DNA of 64,000 nt from positions 1,240,001 through 1,304,000 of the forward strand of contig NZ_CP108109.1 in the NCBI RefSeq assembly GCF_036199905.1, read 5' to 3'. The DNA comes from Streptomyces sp. NBC_00223 (GTDB lineage: Bacteria > Actinomycetota > Actinomycetes > Streptomycetales > Streptomycetaceae). This document shows, piece after piece, positions 17,496-27,238 of the stretch; position 1 is the stretch's first letter, and every line of letters starts with the position of its first letter. The notes beneath the pieces were generated by a model. That model had not been told where the DNA came from, did no database searches, and was given only the letters and a program-made list of their open reading frames with translations. Made by a program: the position numbers and the translations under genes.

Positions 17496-18868
17496 GCCCG
17501 GGGCTCCTCTCGGGTGTCGCCGCGCAGGAAGCGGTCGAGGACGTGGACGCCGAAGTGCAGGGCGTCGACGGGTACCCGCTCGTCCACGCCGTGGAAGAGC
17601 GCCTGGTAGTCGAAGTCCGGGGGCAGCTTCAGCGGCGAGAAGCCGTAGCCGGTGATGCCGAGCCGGGAGAACTGCTTGGCGTCGGTGCCGCCGGACATGC
17701 AGTACGGCACGACGTGCGCCTGGGGGTCGAAGTGGCCGAGCGCCTCGCGCATGGCGGCGAAGGTGGGCGAGTCGACCGGGGCCTCCAGCGGCACCTCGCG
17801 GTGGGCGTACTCCCAGGAGACATGCGGGCCGGTGAGCCGGTCCATGGTGGTGACGAACTCGTCCTCGCCGCCGGGCAGTACGCGTCCGTCGACATAGGCG
17901 GTGGCCGAGCCCGGGACGACGTTCACCTTGTAGCCGGCCTGGAGCATGGTCGGGTTGGCGCTGTTGCGGACGGTGGACCGGACCAGCGAGGCGGTCGGGC
18001 CGAGCCGGGCGAGCAGCACGTCCACGTCGGCGAAGTCGGCGGACTCCCCGTGGAGCGCGGCGAGTTCGGTCAGCGCGGCCCGTACGGTGTCGGTGATCCT
18101 GACCGGCCAGCGGTGTTCGCCGATCCGGGTGATGGCGGCGGCGAGGTGACTGACCGCGTTGTCGTGGTTGACCTTGGAGCCGTGGCCCGCCGTGCCGTGC
18201 GCGGTGAGCTTGAGCCAGGCGGTGCCGCGCTCGCCCGCGGCGACGGGGTAGATCCGCAGGGTGTCGCTCGCGTGGAAGGTGTAGGCGCCGGACTCGCTGA
18301 TGCCCTCGGTGCAGCCCTCGAAGAGGTCGGCGTGGCGGTCGGCGAGGAATCCGGAGCCGTAGGAGGCGCTGTCCTCCTCGTCCGCGGTGAAGGCCAGCAC
18401 GATGTCGCGCCGGGGGCGCAGGCCCGAGCGGGCCCAGGCGCGGACAGTGGCGAGCACCATCGCGTCCATGTTCTTCATGTCGATGGCGCCGCGGCCCCAG
18501 ACGACGCCGTCGCGGATCTCGCCGGAGAACGGGTGGACGGACCAGTCCGCGGCCTCGGCGGGCACCACGTCGAGGTGGCCGTGGACGAGCAGGGCGTCGG
18601 CGGCCGGGTCGGTGCCGGCGATCCTGGCCACGACATTGGCCCGGCCGGGCGCGGACTCCAGGACGCGCGGCTCGATCCCGGCGTCGGCCAGCTGCTCGGC
18701 GACGTACTCGGCGGCGGGCCGTTCGTTGCCGTCGCCGCCGCCGCGGTTGGTGGTGTCGATACGGATCAGGTCGGAGGTGAAGCGGACCACTTCGTCCAGC
18801 GCCCGGCCGTCCACGGCGGACCGCCCCTCGCTCGGGACCGGAAGGGTGTCCACGGACTGCTCAGCCAT
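17492..18868 (-). CDS. M20-family zinc peptidase
   Basis: A 458-residue di-zinc hydrolase of the M20 (ArgE/DapE/CPG2) family. LLVHGHLDVVP holds the first His and Asp, WGRGAIDMKNMDA the bridging Asp, FTADEEDSAS the catalytic and metal Glu pair, and FHGVDERVPVDAL the final His. GTAGHGSKVNHDNAV marks the dimerisation lid domain. Similar actinobacterial proteins are usually annotated as M20 dipeptidases. ATG at 18868 overlaps M55 by 8 bp. Confidence 0.93.
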   Translation of the reverse strand: MAEQSVDTLPVPSEGRSAVDGRALDEVVRFTSDLIRIDTTNRGGGDGNERPAAEYVAEQLADAGIEPRVLESAPGRANVVARIAGTDPAADALLVHGHLDVVPAEAADWSVHPFSGEIRDGVVWGRGAIDMKNMDAMVLATVRAWARSGLRPRRDIVLAFTADEEDSASYGSGFLADRHADLFEGCTEGISESGAYTFHASDTLRIYPVAAGERGTAWLKLTAHGTAGHGSKVNHDNAVSHLAAAITRIGEHRWPVRITDTVRAALTELAALHGESADFADVDVLLARLGPTASLVRSTVRNSANPTMLQAGYKVNVVPGSATAYVDGRVLPGGEDEFVTTMDRLTGPHVSWEYAHREVPLEAPVDSPTFAAMREALGHFDPQAHVVPYCMSGGTDAKQFSRLGITGYGFSPLKLPPDFDYQALFHGVDERVPVDALHFGVHVLDRFLRGDTREEPRA

Positions 18869-19694
18869 ACTGCTCCTCCACGGCCTGCGACACGAGTGTG
18901 GTGACGGCCTTGAAGGCCCTGATCGCCTCGTACATGGTGGGCAGCGTGTAGGCCACCCGCCGCTCCCCCGCGCGCTCCACGCCGGGCACCACGGTGGCGG
19001 CTCCGGCCAGGTGCACGGCGTCGAACTCCAGTTCCACCGTGAAGGGTCCGGCCGCGGCCGGTTCGTGGCGCACGGCGAGCGCGGCCGCCTCCTTGGCCGC
19101 GGCCCGGATGTCGGCGGCGGTGCGCGCGGGCGGGCGGCACACGGCCGCGTACCGGGACACGTAGTCCTTCACCGCGACCGTACGGGCCCGGGGGGCGTAG
19201 CTCCGCGCGTCGATCCCCGTGCGGTCGTCGCCGGTCACCAGCACGACGGGGACCCCGTACTCGGCGACGACCAGCGCGTTGAGGTACCCCTCGCTGGCCG
19301 GCGCTCCGTTGACCCACACGCCCGTGATGGAGTTGGCGAGGTAGGTGTGGGCGAGGACGCCCTCGGTCCCGGCGCCGGTGTGATAGCCGACGAACGCGAT
19401 GCCGTCCACGTCGCCGTGCTGGACGCCCTCGACCATGGACAGGTCCTTGTGCCGGCCGGTGAGCATCTGGGCGCGCTCGTCCAGCTGCTCCAGCAGCAGA
19501 TTGCGCATGGTCCAGTGCGCCTCGTTGACGAGCACGTCGTCGGCGCCGCCGTCGAAGAAGCCCGCGACGGCGGCGTTGACGTCGGAGGTGAACATATGGC
19601 GGCAGCGCTGCCACTGCTCGCTGCCGGGCAGCACGTCGGCCGGCCAGGTCACACCGGTCGCGCCTTCCATGTCCGCCGAGATCAGGATCTTCAT
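18861..19694 (-). CDS. M55-family D-aminopeptidase (DppA-like)
   Basis: A 277-residue zinc peptidase resembling Bacillus DppA, which cleaves D-Ala-D-Ala and D-Ala-Gly-Gly. ISADMEGATGV at residues 5-15 supplies Asp8 and Glu10 metal ligands; VNEAHWTMRNLL near 58 and VGYHTGAGTEGVLAHT near 103 supply His ligands. It is first in the four-peptidase operon, whose members overlap by 4-8 bp. A DasR-like operator sits 68 bp upstream. Together the operon could degrade cell-wall-derived D-peptides (inference). Confidence 0.93.
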   Translation of the reverse strand: MKILISADMEGATGVTWPADVLPGSEQWQRCRHMFTSDVNAAVAGFFDGGADDVLVNEAHWTMRNLLLEQLDERAQMLTGRHKDLSMVEGVQHGDVDGIAFVGYHTGAGTEGVLAHTYLANSITGVWVNGAPASEGYLNALVVAEYGVPVVLVTGDDRTGIDARSYAPRARTVAVKDYVSRYAAVCRPPARTAADIRAAAKEAAALAVRHEPAAAGPFTVELEFDAVHLAGAATVVPGVERAGERRVAYTLPTMYEAIRAFKAVTTLVSQAVEEQYG

Positions 19695-20564
19695 GTCACG
19701 TCACGTTACGCGGCGGCGGGAGCACCCCACCAGGGGCTTCGGGCAGCCTGTGGATAACTTCAATGGTCTATACCTGCTGAAGTCGGCCCGCGCGCCCGTC
19801 ACCAGCGCGTTCCGCGCCGCCCGGCGGCGCACCCAGCGGCGCCGTGAACTCGGCCGCCACGGGCGCCCGTTCACCCTCCGCGACGAGCCGTGACCCGACG
19901 GCCGGACAGCCGGCCCTGCGCCCGCCACCCTCCGCCGCCAACGACCGCGCGAAAACAGGTCCACCCGCCCCCCGGCCCGAAATTTGGCGTGATTCATTCG
20001 AACACGGCAGCCGGTCCGCCCCCGCCGAACCGGGACCACACCCCGCCTGGCCGCCGCGCGACCCGGCACGAGCCCGCCGACCAGCGCCCCCGCGGACCGT
20101 CCGACGACTCCCCGCGGCGGCCGCACCCCCGCTCACCGCCGCCCGATTCGTCCCTCGAACGGCCGAACGGCCGACGCGCGCCCGTACTCCTGTACGACAG
20201 TGGCCCCACCGTGCCCACGAACCCCACCGCAAGGGGGAACCGACCGTAAAAAGGTGGCGGATCACCGCTGTCCATGGTTCGTTGGGCTCGTTCTCCCGGC
20301 ATCCACGAGCCGTGCCCGGGCCGGCGGCGGTACTTCTCCGGCACTCCCCGACCCACGCTTCACACCGCCGCCGCCACCGTACGACCGGGTCCCGCCGAGA
20401 GGGAGAGCGCGCGCCGATTCGCGCGCCCGCCCCCGCGCGGGCAACCGAACGGGCCGTGCTAGCGTCCAAACTCTCTGTTCGAACTCTGCTCCTCGGTAGG
20501 AGTTCGATCCCGCCGGACAGGGGGTCCGGACGGGACACTCCGCACTGTTTCCGGAAGAGGCCTC
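19695..20564. other. 870-bp region upstream of divergent genes
   Basis: No supported gene. It contains a DasR-like site (19762-19777) before the peptidase operon. Before the rightward membrane-protein gene lie an extended -10-like TGCTAGCGT (about 20457-20465) and a palindrome with TCGAACTC/GAGTTCGA arms (20479-20507). The rest is GC-rich with nothing recognisable. Confidence 0.6.
19762..19777. promoter_or_regulatory. DasR-type operator-like site
   Basis: aATGGTCTATACCTgc (19762-19777) matches 11 of 16 positions of the remembered dre consensus (A-C/G-TGGTCTAGACCA-C/G-T), including the central GGTCTA-ACC. It lies 68 bp upstream of the M55 start. GntR-family DasR senses phosphorylated amino sugars. 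Confidence 0.45.
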
Positions 20565-22286
20565 GTGACCACCTGGCAGCCCGCACGCACGGCCGCCGTA
20601 CGGAGACCGGTGGCACTCCTCCGGCGGGTGGACCTGCGCCACCCGGTGTGGATCGCCACCGCGCTGGCCGCCGTGCTGCATGTGCTGTGGGCGTTCTTCC
20701 TCGCCAAGGACTCCGGCGACATGGCCGCGCAGTACGCCTGGACGGACTTCATACGGGCACACCCGTCGGCCTCGTACAACCTGTCCTGGTACGGCGGCAT
20801 GCACCCCGCCTCCTACAGCATCCTGTCGCCGTACATCATGGCCGCGCTCGGGGTGCGGATGACCGCGGTGATCGCGGGGACGCTGTCGGCGACGGTCTCG
20901 GCGGTGCTGCTGACCCGGCTGCCGGTCAGACGGCCGATGTGGCCGGTGCTGTGGACCACGTTCGCTCTTTGGTGTGATGTGGTGTCCGGCCGGGTGACGT
21001 TCGCCCTGGGCATTCTCTTCGCCCTGGTGGCGACCGCGCTGCTCTTCCCGGCAGAGCGCTCGGTGCGCGGCCGCTCGCCCCGGCTGGCGACGGCCACCGC
21101 GATGGCCGCCCTGGCCACCATGTGCAGCCCGGTGGCGGGGCTGTTCCTGCTGGTGGTGGCCGGCTCGATGTTCCTCATCGGGCGCCGCAAGGACGCCTAC
21201 ATACTGGCCGCCGCCCCGCCGCTGGTGGTCGCAGCCACCTCGCTGCTCTTCCCCTTCTACGGGGTGCAGCCCTTCGCCTGGTACTTCGCCATCATCCCGC
21301 TGGCCATCTCCGTGGTGATCGGCCTGGTCGTTCCCCGGGCCTGGCGGACGGTCCTGGTGGGCGCCTGGGTGTACTCGATCGGCATCGTGCTGACCTGGGT
21401 GATCCCCTCGCCCATCGGCAGCAATGTGGAACGGCTCGCGCTGCTCTTCGGCGGCACCGTGCTGCTGATCGTCGCCATGGGCAGCGCCTGGGGCACCCGG
21501 CGCACCCTCGCGCTGTGGCTGGCCTTCGCCGGGGCCGCGTCGTGGCAGATCGTCAAGCCGATAGTCGACCAGGTGACCACCTCGGCGGTGACCTCCACCG
21601 TCCGGCACGCGGCCCCGCTCATCGCCGAGCTGCGCGAGGTGCGGGCCGACCGTGGCCGGGTCGAGGTCGTCCCGCTGCGCTCGCACTGGGAGGCGTCCGG
21701 CCTGTCGCCGTACGTCAACCTGGCCCGCGGCTGGAACCGGCAGGCCGATGTGGAGCGCAATCCGCTCTTCTACGACGGCACGCTGAGCGCCGAGACCTAC
21801 CGTGACTGGCTGCGCCGCTGGAGCGTCAACTACGTGGTGCTGCCCTCGGCCAAGCCGGACGGTGCCGCCGTCGCCGAGGCGAAGATCGTGGCGGCGGGCC
21901 AGGAGTGGCTGCACCCGGTCTGGCAGGACGCGCACTGGAAGCTGTACGAGGTCACCGGCGCGGACCCGATGGCCGACCCGCCCGCGATCGTGAACCAGGC
22001 GGGCCCCGCCGAGCTGACCGTGACGATGCCGAGGCCCGGCTCCGTGGTGCTGCGCATCCCCTGGTCGCCGGTGCTGGGCATCGAGGGCGCCACCGACACC
22101 AAGCACGGCTGTCTGGCCCCCGACGGCGACTGGACCCGGCTCTACGCGCCCTCGCCCGGCACCTACCGGATCGGCGGGAGCTACGCGCTGATCCGCGGCA
22201 CGCAGTGCGACAAGGACGAGATCAAGGAGCACGGCCGGCCGGGCGGGGACGGCAGCCCGGCCGACATCGGCCCGGACGCGGGCTGA
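20565..22286 (+). CDS. Polytopic membrane protein, possible GT-C-like glycosyltransferase
   Basis: A 573-residue membrane protein. About ten hydrophobic helices span residues 25-345 (VWIATALAAVLHVLWAFFLA first), then a soluble C-terminal domain of about 200 residues outside the membrane (NYVVLPS, WKLYEVTGA, a beta-rich GSYALIRGTQC end). An extracellular loop after helix 1 carries KDSGDMAAQYAW with an acidic pair and SWYGGMHPASYS. This layout resembles GT-C glycosyltransferases, but no definite catalytic motif proves it; such genes are often loosely called MFS. GTG start at 20565 with GGAAGAGG upstream. Confidence 0.75.
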   Translation: MTTWQPARTAAVRRPVALLRRVDLRHPVWIATALAAVLHVLWAFFLAKDSGDMAAQYAWTDFIRAHPSASYNLSWYGGMHPASYSILSPYIMAALGVRMTAVIAGTLSATVSAVLLTRLPVRRPMWPVLWTTFALWCDVVSGRVTFALGILFALVATALLFPAERSVRGRSPRLATATAMAALATMCSPVAGLFLLVVAGSMFLIGRRKDAYILAAAPPLVVAATSLLFPFYGVQPFAWYFAIIPLAISVVIGLVVPRAWRTVLVGAWVYSIGIVLTWVIPSPIGSNVERLALLFGGTVLLIVAMGSAWGTRRTLALWLAFAGAASWQIVKPIVDQVTTSAVTSTVRHAAPLIAELREVRADRGRVEVVPLRSHWEASGLSPYVNLARGWNRQADVERNPLFYDGTLSAETYRDWLRRWSVNYVVLPSAKPDGAAVAEAKIVAAGQEWLHPVWQDAHWKLYEVTGADPMADPPAIVNQAGPAELTVTMPRPGSVVLRIPWSPVLGIEGATDTKHGCLAPDGDWTRLYAPSPGTYRIGGSYALIRGTQCDKDEIKEHGRPGGDGSPADIGPDAG

Positions 22287-22293
22287 ACACGCG

Positions 22294-22328
22294 GCCGGGC
22301 CGGGCGGCAAACGGCCGCCCGGCCCGGC
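22294..22328. terminator. Bidirectional hairpin terminator
   Basis: GCCGGGCCGGGCGGC (22294-22308) pairs perfectly with 22314-22328 around an AAACG loop: a 15-bp stem between two convergent genes. Confidence 0.8.
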
Positions 22329-22394
22329 TGACCCGCGCTTTCCGGCCCGGCCGATACCTGCTCGGCTGACCGGTCGGCCTGCCGGCCGCGCCCC

Positions 22395-24887
22395 TCAGTC
22401 CGCGTGGCCGAGCTGGAGGTCGCGCTCGGTCCGCCCGCCGCCCGCGACCTGGAGGACGGTGGCCACCGGCGGGTAGCCGGCGGCGATCACCGTGTACTCG
22501 CCGGCCGCCAGGTCCACGAAGCGGAAGTGGCCGTCGGCGGCCGTGGTGACCGAGTCCACCACATTGCCCGCCGCGTCCAGCAGGGTGACCCGGGCGTCCT
22601 CGACCAGCCGGCCGCCCGGCGCCCGTACGATGCCGCGCAGCGACGCGCCGCCCGCCAGCTCGACGTCCTGCCGGGTCTCGCGGGACGCCTGCACGGACAC
22701 CGGCAGCGCGGCGGGCCGGAAGGCGGGCGCGCTGGCGGCCAGGGTGTATTCGCCCGCGACCAGCTCGGTGAGCGCGTAGAGCCCCTCACGGCCGCTGCGG
22801 GAGGTGGCGACGACATCGCCGCGCACGTCGGTGAGGGTGACGATCGCGTCCCTGACCGGGGTGCCGTCCGCGGTGTGCACGGTCCCGGCGAGCCGGCCGG
22901 CGCCGCCGAGCACCACGTCGAGTTCGACCGGATGGTCCCCGACGGTGACGCTCACGGCCTGCGGCTGGTGGCCGCCCGCGGCGGCGATCAGCACATAGCT
23001 CCCGCTGCCCGGCGTGCTCAGCGCGTACCTGCCGTCCTGGGCGGTGGCACCCCGCCCGATCTGGCGTCCGATGCCGTCGATCAGGGTGAGCGCGGCGCGG
23101 CCCACGCTGGTGCCGTCGGAGTGCCGGACGGTCCCGCAGACGGGCACTCCCCCGCCCGGGGCGCGCCGGGCCCCGGGGACCTCGGCCCCGGTGGGGAAGG
23201 TGTCCGTCGCGGCGGGGGCCGTGTACCCGCCGCCGGGCGTCCCGCCGAGGTCGTAGCCGGGTTCGTATCCGGATTCGTACGCGGGGTCGTACGCCGTCTG
23301 GGCGGCGGGGCCGTGCTGGGACACCAGGGGTTTCTCCTTGAGCAGGAAGGCGAAGAGGAAGCCGAGCACGAGCACCGGCACCAGATAGAGGAAGATCCGG
23401 GGCATGGCGTCGGCGTACGCGGCGATGTAGCCGTCGCGTACCGGTCCGGGCAGGGTGCGGACCAGCTGTGGGGTGACCGACTGGGGGTCGGGCAGCCGCA
23501 CGCCGTGCGGAAGTTCGACGGCGAGACGTTTGGTGAGGCGGTCGGCGAAGAGGGTGCCGAAGACGGCCGCGCCCACCGAGCCGCCGATCTGGCGGAAGTA
23601 GTTGTTGGCGCTGGTGGCGGAGCCGATGTCGGACGGCCGCACCGAGTTCTGCACGGCGAGCACCAGCACCGGCAGGATCAGACCGATGCCCAGGCCGAGC
23701 ACCGCCATGTAGACGCTGTACTGGGCGCGGCCGGTCCCCGCGTCCAGCAGGGACAGCAGATACATGCCGGCCGCCGACAGGGCGCCGCCGACGACGGGGA
23801 AGACCTTGTACCGGCCGGTGCGGCTGATCAGCTGGCCGCCGGCGATCGAGGCGACCACCACGCCGAGCATCATCGGCAGCATGAGCAGCCCGGAGCCGGT
23901 GGCGCTCGCGCCTTCGACCATCTGGAGGAAGGTCGGCAGATAGCTGGCCGCGCCGAAGAGGGCGACGCCGACGACCCCGCCGATCAGCGCGGTGACGTTG
24001 AAGACGCCGTCGCGAAAGAGCCTTAGCGGAATGACCGGTTCTTCGGCGAAGTGTTCGACGAGGACGAAGAGCAGGGCGCAGACCACCGCCCCCGCGGCGA
24101 GCGCCAGGATCTCCCGGGACCGCCAGCCGTACGTCGAACCGCCCCAGGTGGTCAGCAGCACCAGGCAGGTGGACCCGGCCGCCAGCAGCAGCGCGCCCAG
24201 GACGTCGAGCTTGGGGCGGGTCTCGGGCTTGGGGAGCTTGAGCACCAGGGTGATCACCACGAGGGTGACCAGGCCGAAGGGCACATTGATCGAGAAGCAC
24301 CAGCGCCAGGAGGCGTGGTCGGTGAAGAAGCCGCCGAGCAGCGGTCCCGCCACCGACGCGACACCGAAGGCGGCGCCGATCAGGCCCATGTAGCGGCCGC
24401 GCTGCCGGGGCGGGACGATGTCGGCCATGATCGCCTGTACGCCGATCATCAGACCGCCGCCTCCGACGCCCTGGATGGCGCGGAAGGCGATCAGCTCGTC
24501 CATCGTGCGGGACCAGGCGGCCAGCGCGGAGCCCGCGACGAACACCAGGATCGCGAACTGGAAGACGATCTTGCGGCCGAAGAGGTCGCCGAGCTTGCCG
24601 TAGACGGGCAGGCCGATGGTGGAGGCCAGCAGATAGGCCGTGACGACCCAGGACATCCGGTCCAGGCCGTGCAGTTCGCCGACGATCTTCGGCAGGGCCG
24701 TGGCCACGATCATCTGGTCGAGGGCGGCCAGCAGCAGGGCCAGCATCAGGCCGAGGAAGACCAGGCGGACCCGGCGCGGGGGCAGCTCCGCGGGGGGCCG
24801 GACCGCGTCCGGGACCGGGTCCCGGGGCGGTCCGTCCGCCTCACCGGTCACCGCCGCCGTACGCTCGATCAGCGTGCTGCCGCTCAC
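22395..24887 (-). CDS. MFS (DHA2-type) efflux transporter fused to three carboxypeptidase-regulatory-like domains
   Basis: An 830-residue fusion. Residues about 40-540 are a 14-helix DHA2 drug:proton antiporter: [18 protein letters not shown] (motif in helix 1), [13 protein letters not shown] (motif A), [12 protein letters not shown] (motif B) and VAGPLLGG (motif C). The rest, past a Tyr-rich linker, holds three beta-sandwich modules, each G-T-V/I-R-x-x-D/G-G-x-x-V-x-x-A-x-V-T-L and ending in GEYT/GSYV. GTG at 24887 has GAGGGGAG upstream; an in-frame TTG at 24941 lacks one. The tail should face the cytoplasm if the helix count is even. Confidence 0.9.
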   Translation of the reverse strand: MSGSTLIERTAAVTGEADGPPRDPVPDAVRPPAELPPRRVRLVFLGLMLALLLAALDQMIVATALPKIVGELHGLDRMSWVVTAYLLASTIGLPVYGKLGDLFGRKIVFQFAILVFVAGSALAAWSRTMDELIAFRAIQGVGGGGLMIGVQAIMADIVPPRQRGRYMGLIGAAFGVASVAGPLLGGFFTDHASWRWCFSINVPFGLVTLVVITLVLKLPKPETRPKLDVLGALLLAAGSTCLVLLTTWGGSTYGWRSREILALAAGAVVCALLFVLVEHFAEEPVIPLRLFRDGVFNVTALIGGVVGVALFGAASYLPTFLQMVEGASATGSGLLMLPMMLGVVVASIAGGQLISRTGRYKVFPVVGGALSAAGMYLLSLLDAGTGRAQYSVYMAVLGLGIGLILPVLVLAVQNSVRPSDIGSATSANNYFRQIGGSVGAAVFGTLFADRLTKRLAVELPHGVRLPDPQSVTPQLVRTLPGPVRDGYIAAYADAMPRIFLYLVPVLVLGFLFAFLLKEKPLVSQHGPAAQTAYDPAYESGYEPGYDLGGTPGGGYTAPAATDTFPTGAEVPGARRAPGGGVPVCGTVRHSDGTSVGRAALTLIDGIGRQIGRGATAQDGRYALSTPGSGSYVLIAAAGGHQPQAVSVTVGDHPVELDVVLGGAGRLAGTVHTADGTPVRDAIVTLTDVRGDVVATSRSGREGLYALTELVAGEYTLAASAPAFRPAALPVSVQASRETRQDVELAGGASLRGIVRAPGGRLVEDARVTLLDAAGNVVDSVTTAADGHFRFVDLAAGEYTVIAAGYPPVATVLQVAGGGRTERDLQLGHAD

Positions 24888-25046
24888 TGCCGCTCCCCTC
24901 GTCACGCCTGCCTCGCCACCGTTGCCCGCATGAGGCGACAACGACGGACAGGCGCGGCGATTCTCAGGAAGTAGGCAGAACCACCCGTATCAGTGAACGG
25001 GCGCGTGACCGATCGACTCCGGGGCCGTTACCGGCCCCGGCGGCGG

Positions 25047-25505
25047 TCAGCCGCTGGTCGCGGGCTGTTCCACCTTGGCGGCGAGGGCGGCGAGCACCTC
25101 GTCGTAGATCCGGTTGAGACCCTTGGGTGCGAACGTGCGCTCGAAGAAGCCGCCCACGCCGGTCGCACCCTGCCAGGAGGTGGCCACGACGACCCGGCTG
25201 CGGCCCTCGCCCGCCGGGGTGACGGTCCAGGTGGTCACCAGGGTGGAGTTGCGGTCGGTCTCGACCAGTTGGCCTGGGGTGGGCGCGGTGACGTCGAACA
25301 GGCAGTCGCGGACACGCTTGCTCGTGGCCTGGAGCCTCCAGTGCACGAGGGTGCCCGCGCCCTGGCCGCCCTCGCGCACCTCGTACTCGCTGAACTGCCC
25401 GGGAAGTACCTCGCCGCGGGTGCCGGCGTAGTCGGCGAGGGCGTCGTACACCCGCTCCGGCTCCGCTGCGACGATCCGCTCCGTGGTGGCCTCGACCTGC
25501 GCCAT
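25047..25505 (-). CDS. SRPBCC-family (polyketide cyclase-like) protein
   Basis: A 152-residue single-domain START-like protein: AQVEATTERIVAAEPERVYDAL opening, then VLPGQFSEYEVREGGQGAGT and the long C-terminal helix FFERTFAPKGLNRIYDEVLAAL. No catalytic residues can be assigned; a ligand cavity is likely. GGAGACGTC precedes the ATG at 25505. It diverges from the radical SAM gene across a short region holding a LexA-like box, which could affect both. Confidence 0.88.
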   Translation of the reverse strand: MAQVEATTERIVAAEPERVYDALADYAGTRGEVLPGQFSEYEVREGGQGAGTLVHWRLQATSKRVRDCLFDVTAPTPGQLVETDRNSTLVTTWTVTPAGEGRSRVVVATSWQGATGVGGFFERTFAPKGLNRIYDEVLAALAAKVEQPATSG

Positions 25506-25572
25506 GACGTCTCCTCGGTTCTGTGTCCGCACGCGTTCCGCACGCGCCGCACAAGCCAACCACATCCGCTTT

Positions 25573-25592
25573 TCGAATCTGTGTTCTATTAT
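25573..25592 (+). promoter_or_regulatory. LexA/SOS-box-like site overlapping a -10
   Basis: TCGAATCTGTGTTCTA (25573-25588) matches 10 of 12 defined positions of the actinobacterial SOS box (TCGAAC-N4-GTTCGA). TATTAT (25587-25592) overlaps its right half and could be the -10 of the radical SAM gene 41 bp downstream. Confidence 0.6.
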
Positions 25593-25632
25593 GGGGGCAA
25601 GGTTGCGGGGGCTGACACGGAAGGAGGCCGCG

Positions 25633-26703
25633 ATGCGCTGGCAACAGCTGAGCGGTGACGACTCCACGGGGGCGCTCTTCGGGACGGGCGCGGTGACCCG
25701 GACCTTCGACACCCCGGAGTTCCGCGGCATCACCTTCCACGAGATACGGGCCCGGACGATCCTCAACCGGGTGCCGGGCGCCTCGCGGATGCCGTTCGAA
25801 TGGACGATCAACCCGTACCGGGGGTGCAGCCACGCGTGCGTCTACTGCTTCGCGCGGCGCACCCACAGCTATCTGGACCTCGACACCGGGCTGGACTTCG
25901 ACACGCAGATCGTGGTGAAGACGAACGCGCCTGATCTCCTTGGGCGCGAACTCGCCTCGCCGCGCTGGAAGGGCGAGCACGTCGCCATGGGTACGAATGT
26001 CGACTGCTACCAGCGGGCGGAGGGCCGGTACCGGCTGATGCCGGGCATCCTCGCGGCCCTGCGGGACCGGGCCAACCCGTTCTCGATCCTGACCAAGGGG
26101 TCGCTGGTGCTGCGGGACCTCGACGTGCTGCGGCAGGCCGCACGCGTCACCGAGGTGTCCGTCGCGCTGTCCGTCGGCTTCCTCGACAACGGGCTGTGGC
26201 GCAGCGTGGAACCGGGCACGCCGTCGCCGCAGACACGGCTGGCGGTCTGCCGCACCCTCAACGAGAACGGCATCTCCTCGGCCGTCCTGATGGCCCCCGT
26301 GCTGCCCTTCCTCAGCGACTCGCCGGAGCAACTGCGGGCGACGGTACGGGAGATCGCCGCCGCGGGCGCCACGTCGATCACGCCGCTGGTGCTGCATCTG
26401 CGGCCGGGCGCGCGTGAGTGGTACATGGCCTGGCTGGCCCGCAACCATCCGCGTCTCGTACGGCGCTACGAGACGATGTACGCGGACGGCTCCTATGCGC
26501 CGAAGTGGTATCAGCGGCAGGTCACCCGCCAGGTGCACGAGTTCGCCGCCGAGTTCGGCTGCGGTCCCACCCGGCGCGGCCAGGCCCGGCGGCCGGCGGA
26601 CCCCGACGAACCGCCGGCGGCGGACCCCGGGTACGGGTCCGAGGCGCGGTCCGCGCCGGGCTCCCCGCCGGAGCCGGAGAATACCCAGCTCACGCTGATG
26701 TGA
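25633..26703 (+). CDS. Rv2578c-family radical SAM protein
   Basis: A 356-residue iron-sulfur enzyme. CSHACVYC gives the CxxxCxxC cluster ligands (Cys65, Cys69, Cys72) in INPYRGCSHACVYCFARR. The barrel continues with EHVAMGTNVDCYQ, SILTKGSLVLRDLDVL and PLVLHLRPGAREWYMAWL. These are family hallmarks, related to SplB-like repair enzymes; the reaction is not known. A perfect AAGGAGG lies 5 bp before the ATG at 25633. The LexA-like box upstream suggests induction by DNA damage. The C-terminal 40 residues are Pro/Glu-rich and disordered. Confidence 0.93.
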   Translation: MRWQQLSGDDSTGALFGTGAVTRTFDTPEFRGITFHEIRARTILNRVPGASRMPFEWTINPYRGCSHACVYCFARRTHSYLDLDTGLDFDTQIVVKTNAPDLLGRELASPRWKGEHVAMGTNVDCYQRAEGRYRLMPGILAALRDRANPFSILTKGSLVLRDLDVLRQAARVTEVSVALSVGFLDNGLWRSVEPGTPSPQTRLAVCRTLNENGISSAVLMAPVLPFLSDSPEQLRATVREIAAAGATSITPLVLHLRPGAREWYMAWLARNHPRLVRRYETMYADGSYAPKWYQRQVTRQVHEFAAEFGCGPTRRGQARRPADPDEPPAADPGYGSEARSAPGSPPEPENTQLTLM

Positions 26704-26722
26704 TCTCTCCTAGAGTCGGTCC

Positions 26723-27238
26723 ATGGCGCTCATACGGTTGATGACCGAGGCCGATGTCCCGGCCGTGTCCAGGATACGGGTACGGGGCTGGCGGGCCGCG
26801 TACGGAGGGATCGTGCCGCGGAGCTATCTCGACGCCATGGACGCGGACGAGGACGCGGCCAGGCGTCGGGAGTTCCTCGCGCACTCGGCGGGCCGGGTGC
26901 GCGATCTCGTCGCCGTGGAGGCGGACGAGGTCGTCGGCTGGGCGGCCTTCGGCCCGTACCGCGGGGAGGACACGGGCGCCGAGAACGGTGAGCTGTACGC
27001 CCTCTATGTGCGGCCCGAGTCGATCGGTACGGGGATCGGGCGGGCGCTGACCGCCGCGGTGCTGGAACAGTCGGCCGAACTCGGGCGGCGGACCGTGGCG
27101 TTGTGGGTGCTCGCCGACAACGCGCGGGCCCGGCGTTTCTACGCGGCGGCGGGATTCGCCCCGGACGGCGCGGAGATGACCGACACATACGACGGCGTCC
27201 CCCTCCGCGAACTCCGCTACACCATCCCCCTCCCCTGA
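26723..27238 (+). CDS. GNAT-family N-acetyltransferase
   Basis: A 171-residue acetyltransferase. ELYALYVRPESIGTGIGRALTAAV (about residues 93-116) is the acetyl-CoA site, with G-T-G-I-G-R standing for the Q/R-x-x-G-x-G/A motif, and ALWVLADNARARRFYAAAGFAPDG is motif B. WRAAYGGIVP near residue 24 is typical of amino-acid or antibiotic acetyltransferases, but the substrate is unknown. It starts 19 bp after the radical SAM stop and is probably co-transcribed with it. Confidence 0.93.
   Translation: MALIRLMTEADVPAVSRIRVRGWRAAYGGIVPRSYLDAMDADEDAARRREFLAHSAGRVRDLVAVEADEVVGWAAFGPYRGEDTGAENGELYALYVRPESIGTGIGRALTAAVLEQSAELGRRTVALWVLADNARARRFYAAAGFAPDGAEMTDTYDGVPLRELRYTIPLP

Noticed and set aside
20479-20507. 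TCGAAC and GTTCGA half-sites, resembling an SOS box; also a T-loop-like GTTCGATCC
   Set aside because: The half-sites are 17 bp apart instead of 4, so not a LexA box. The surrounding sequence cannot fold as a tRNA acceptor or T stem.
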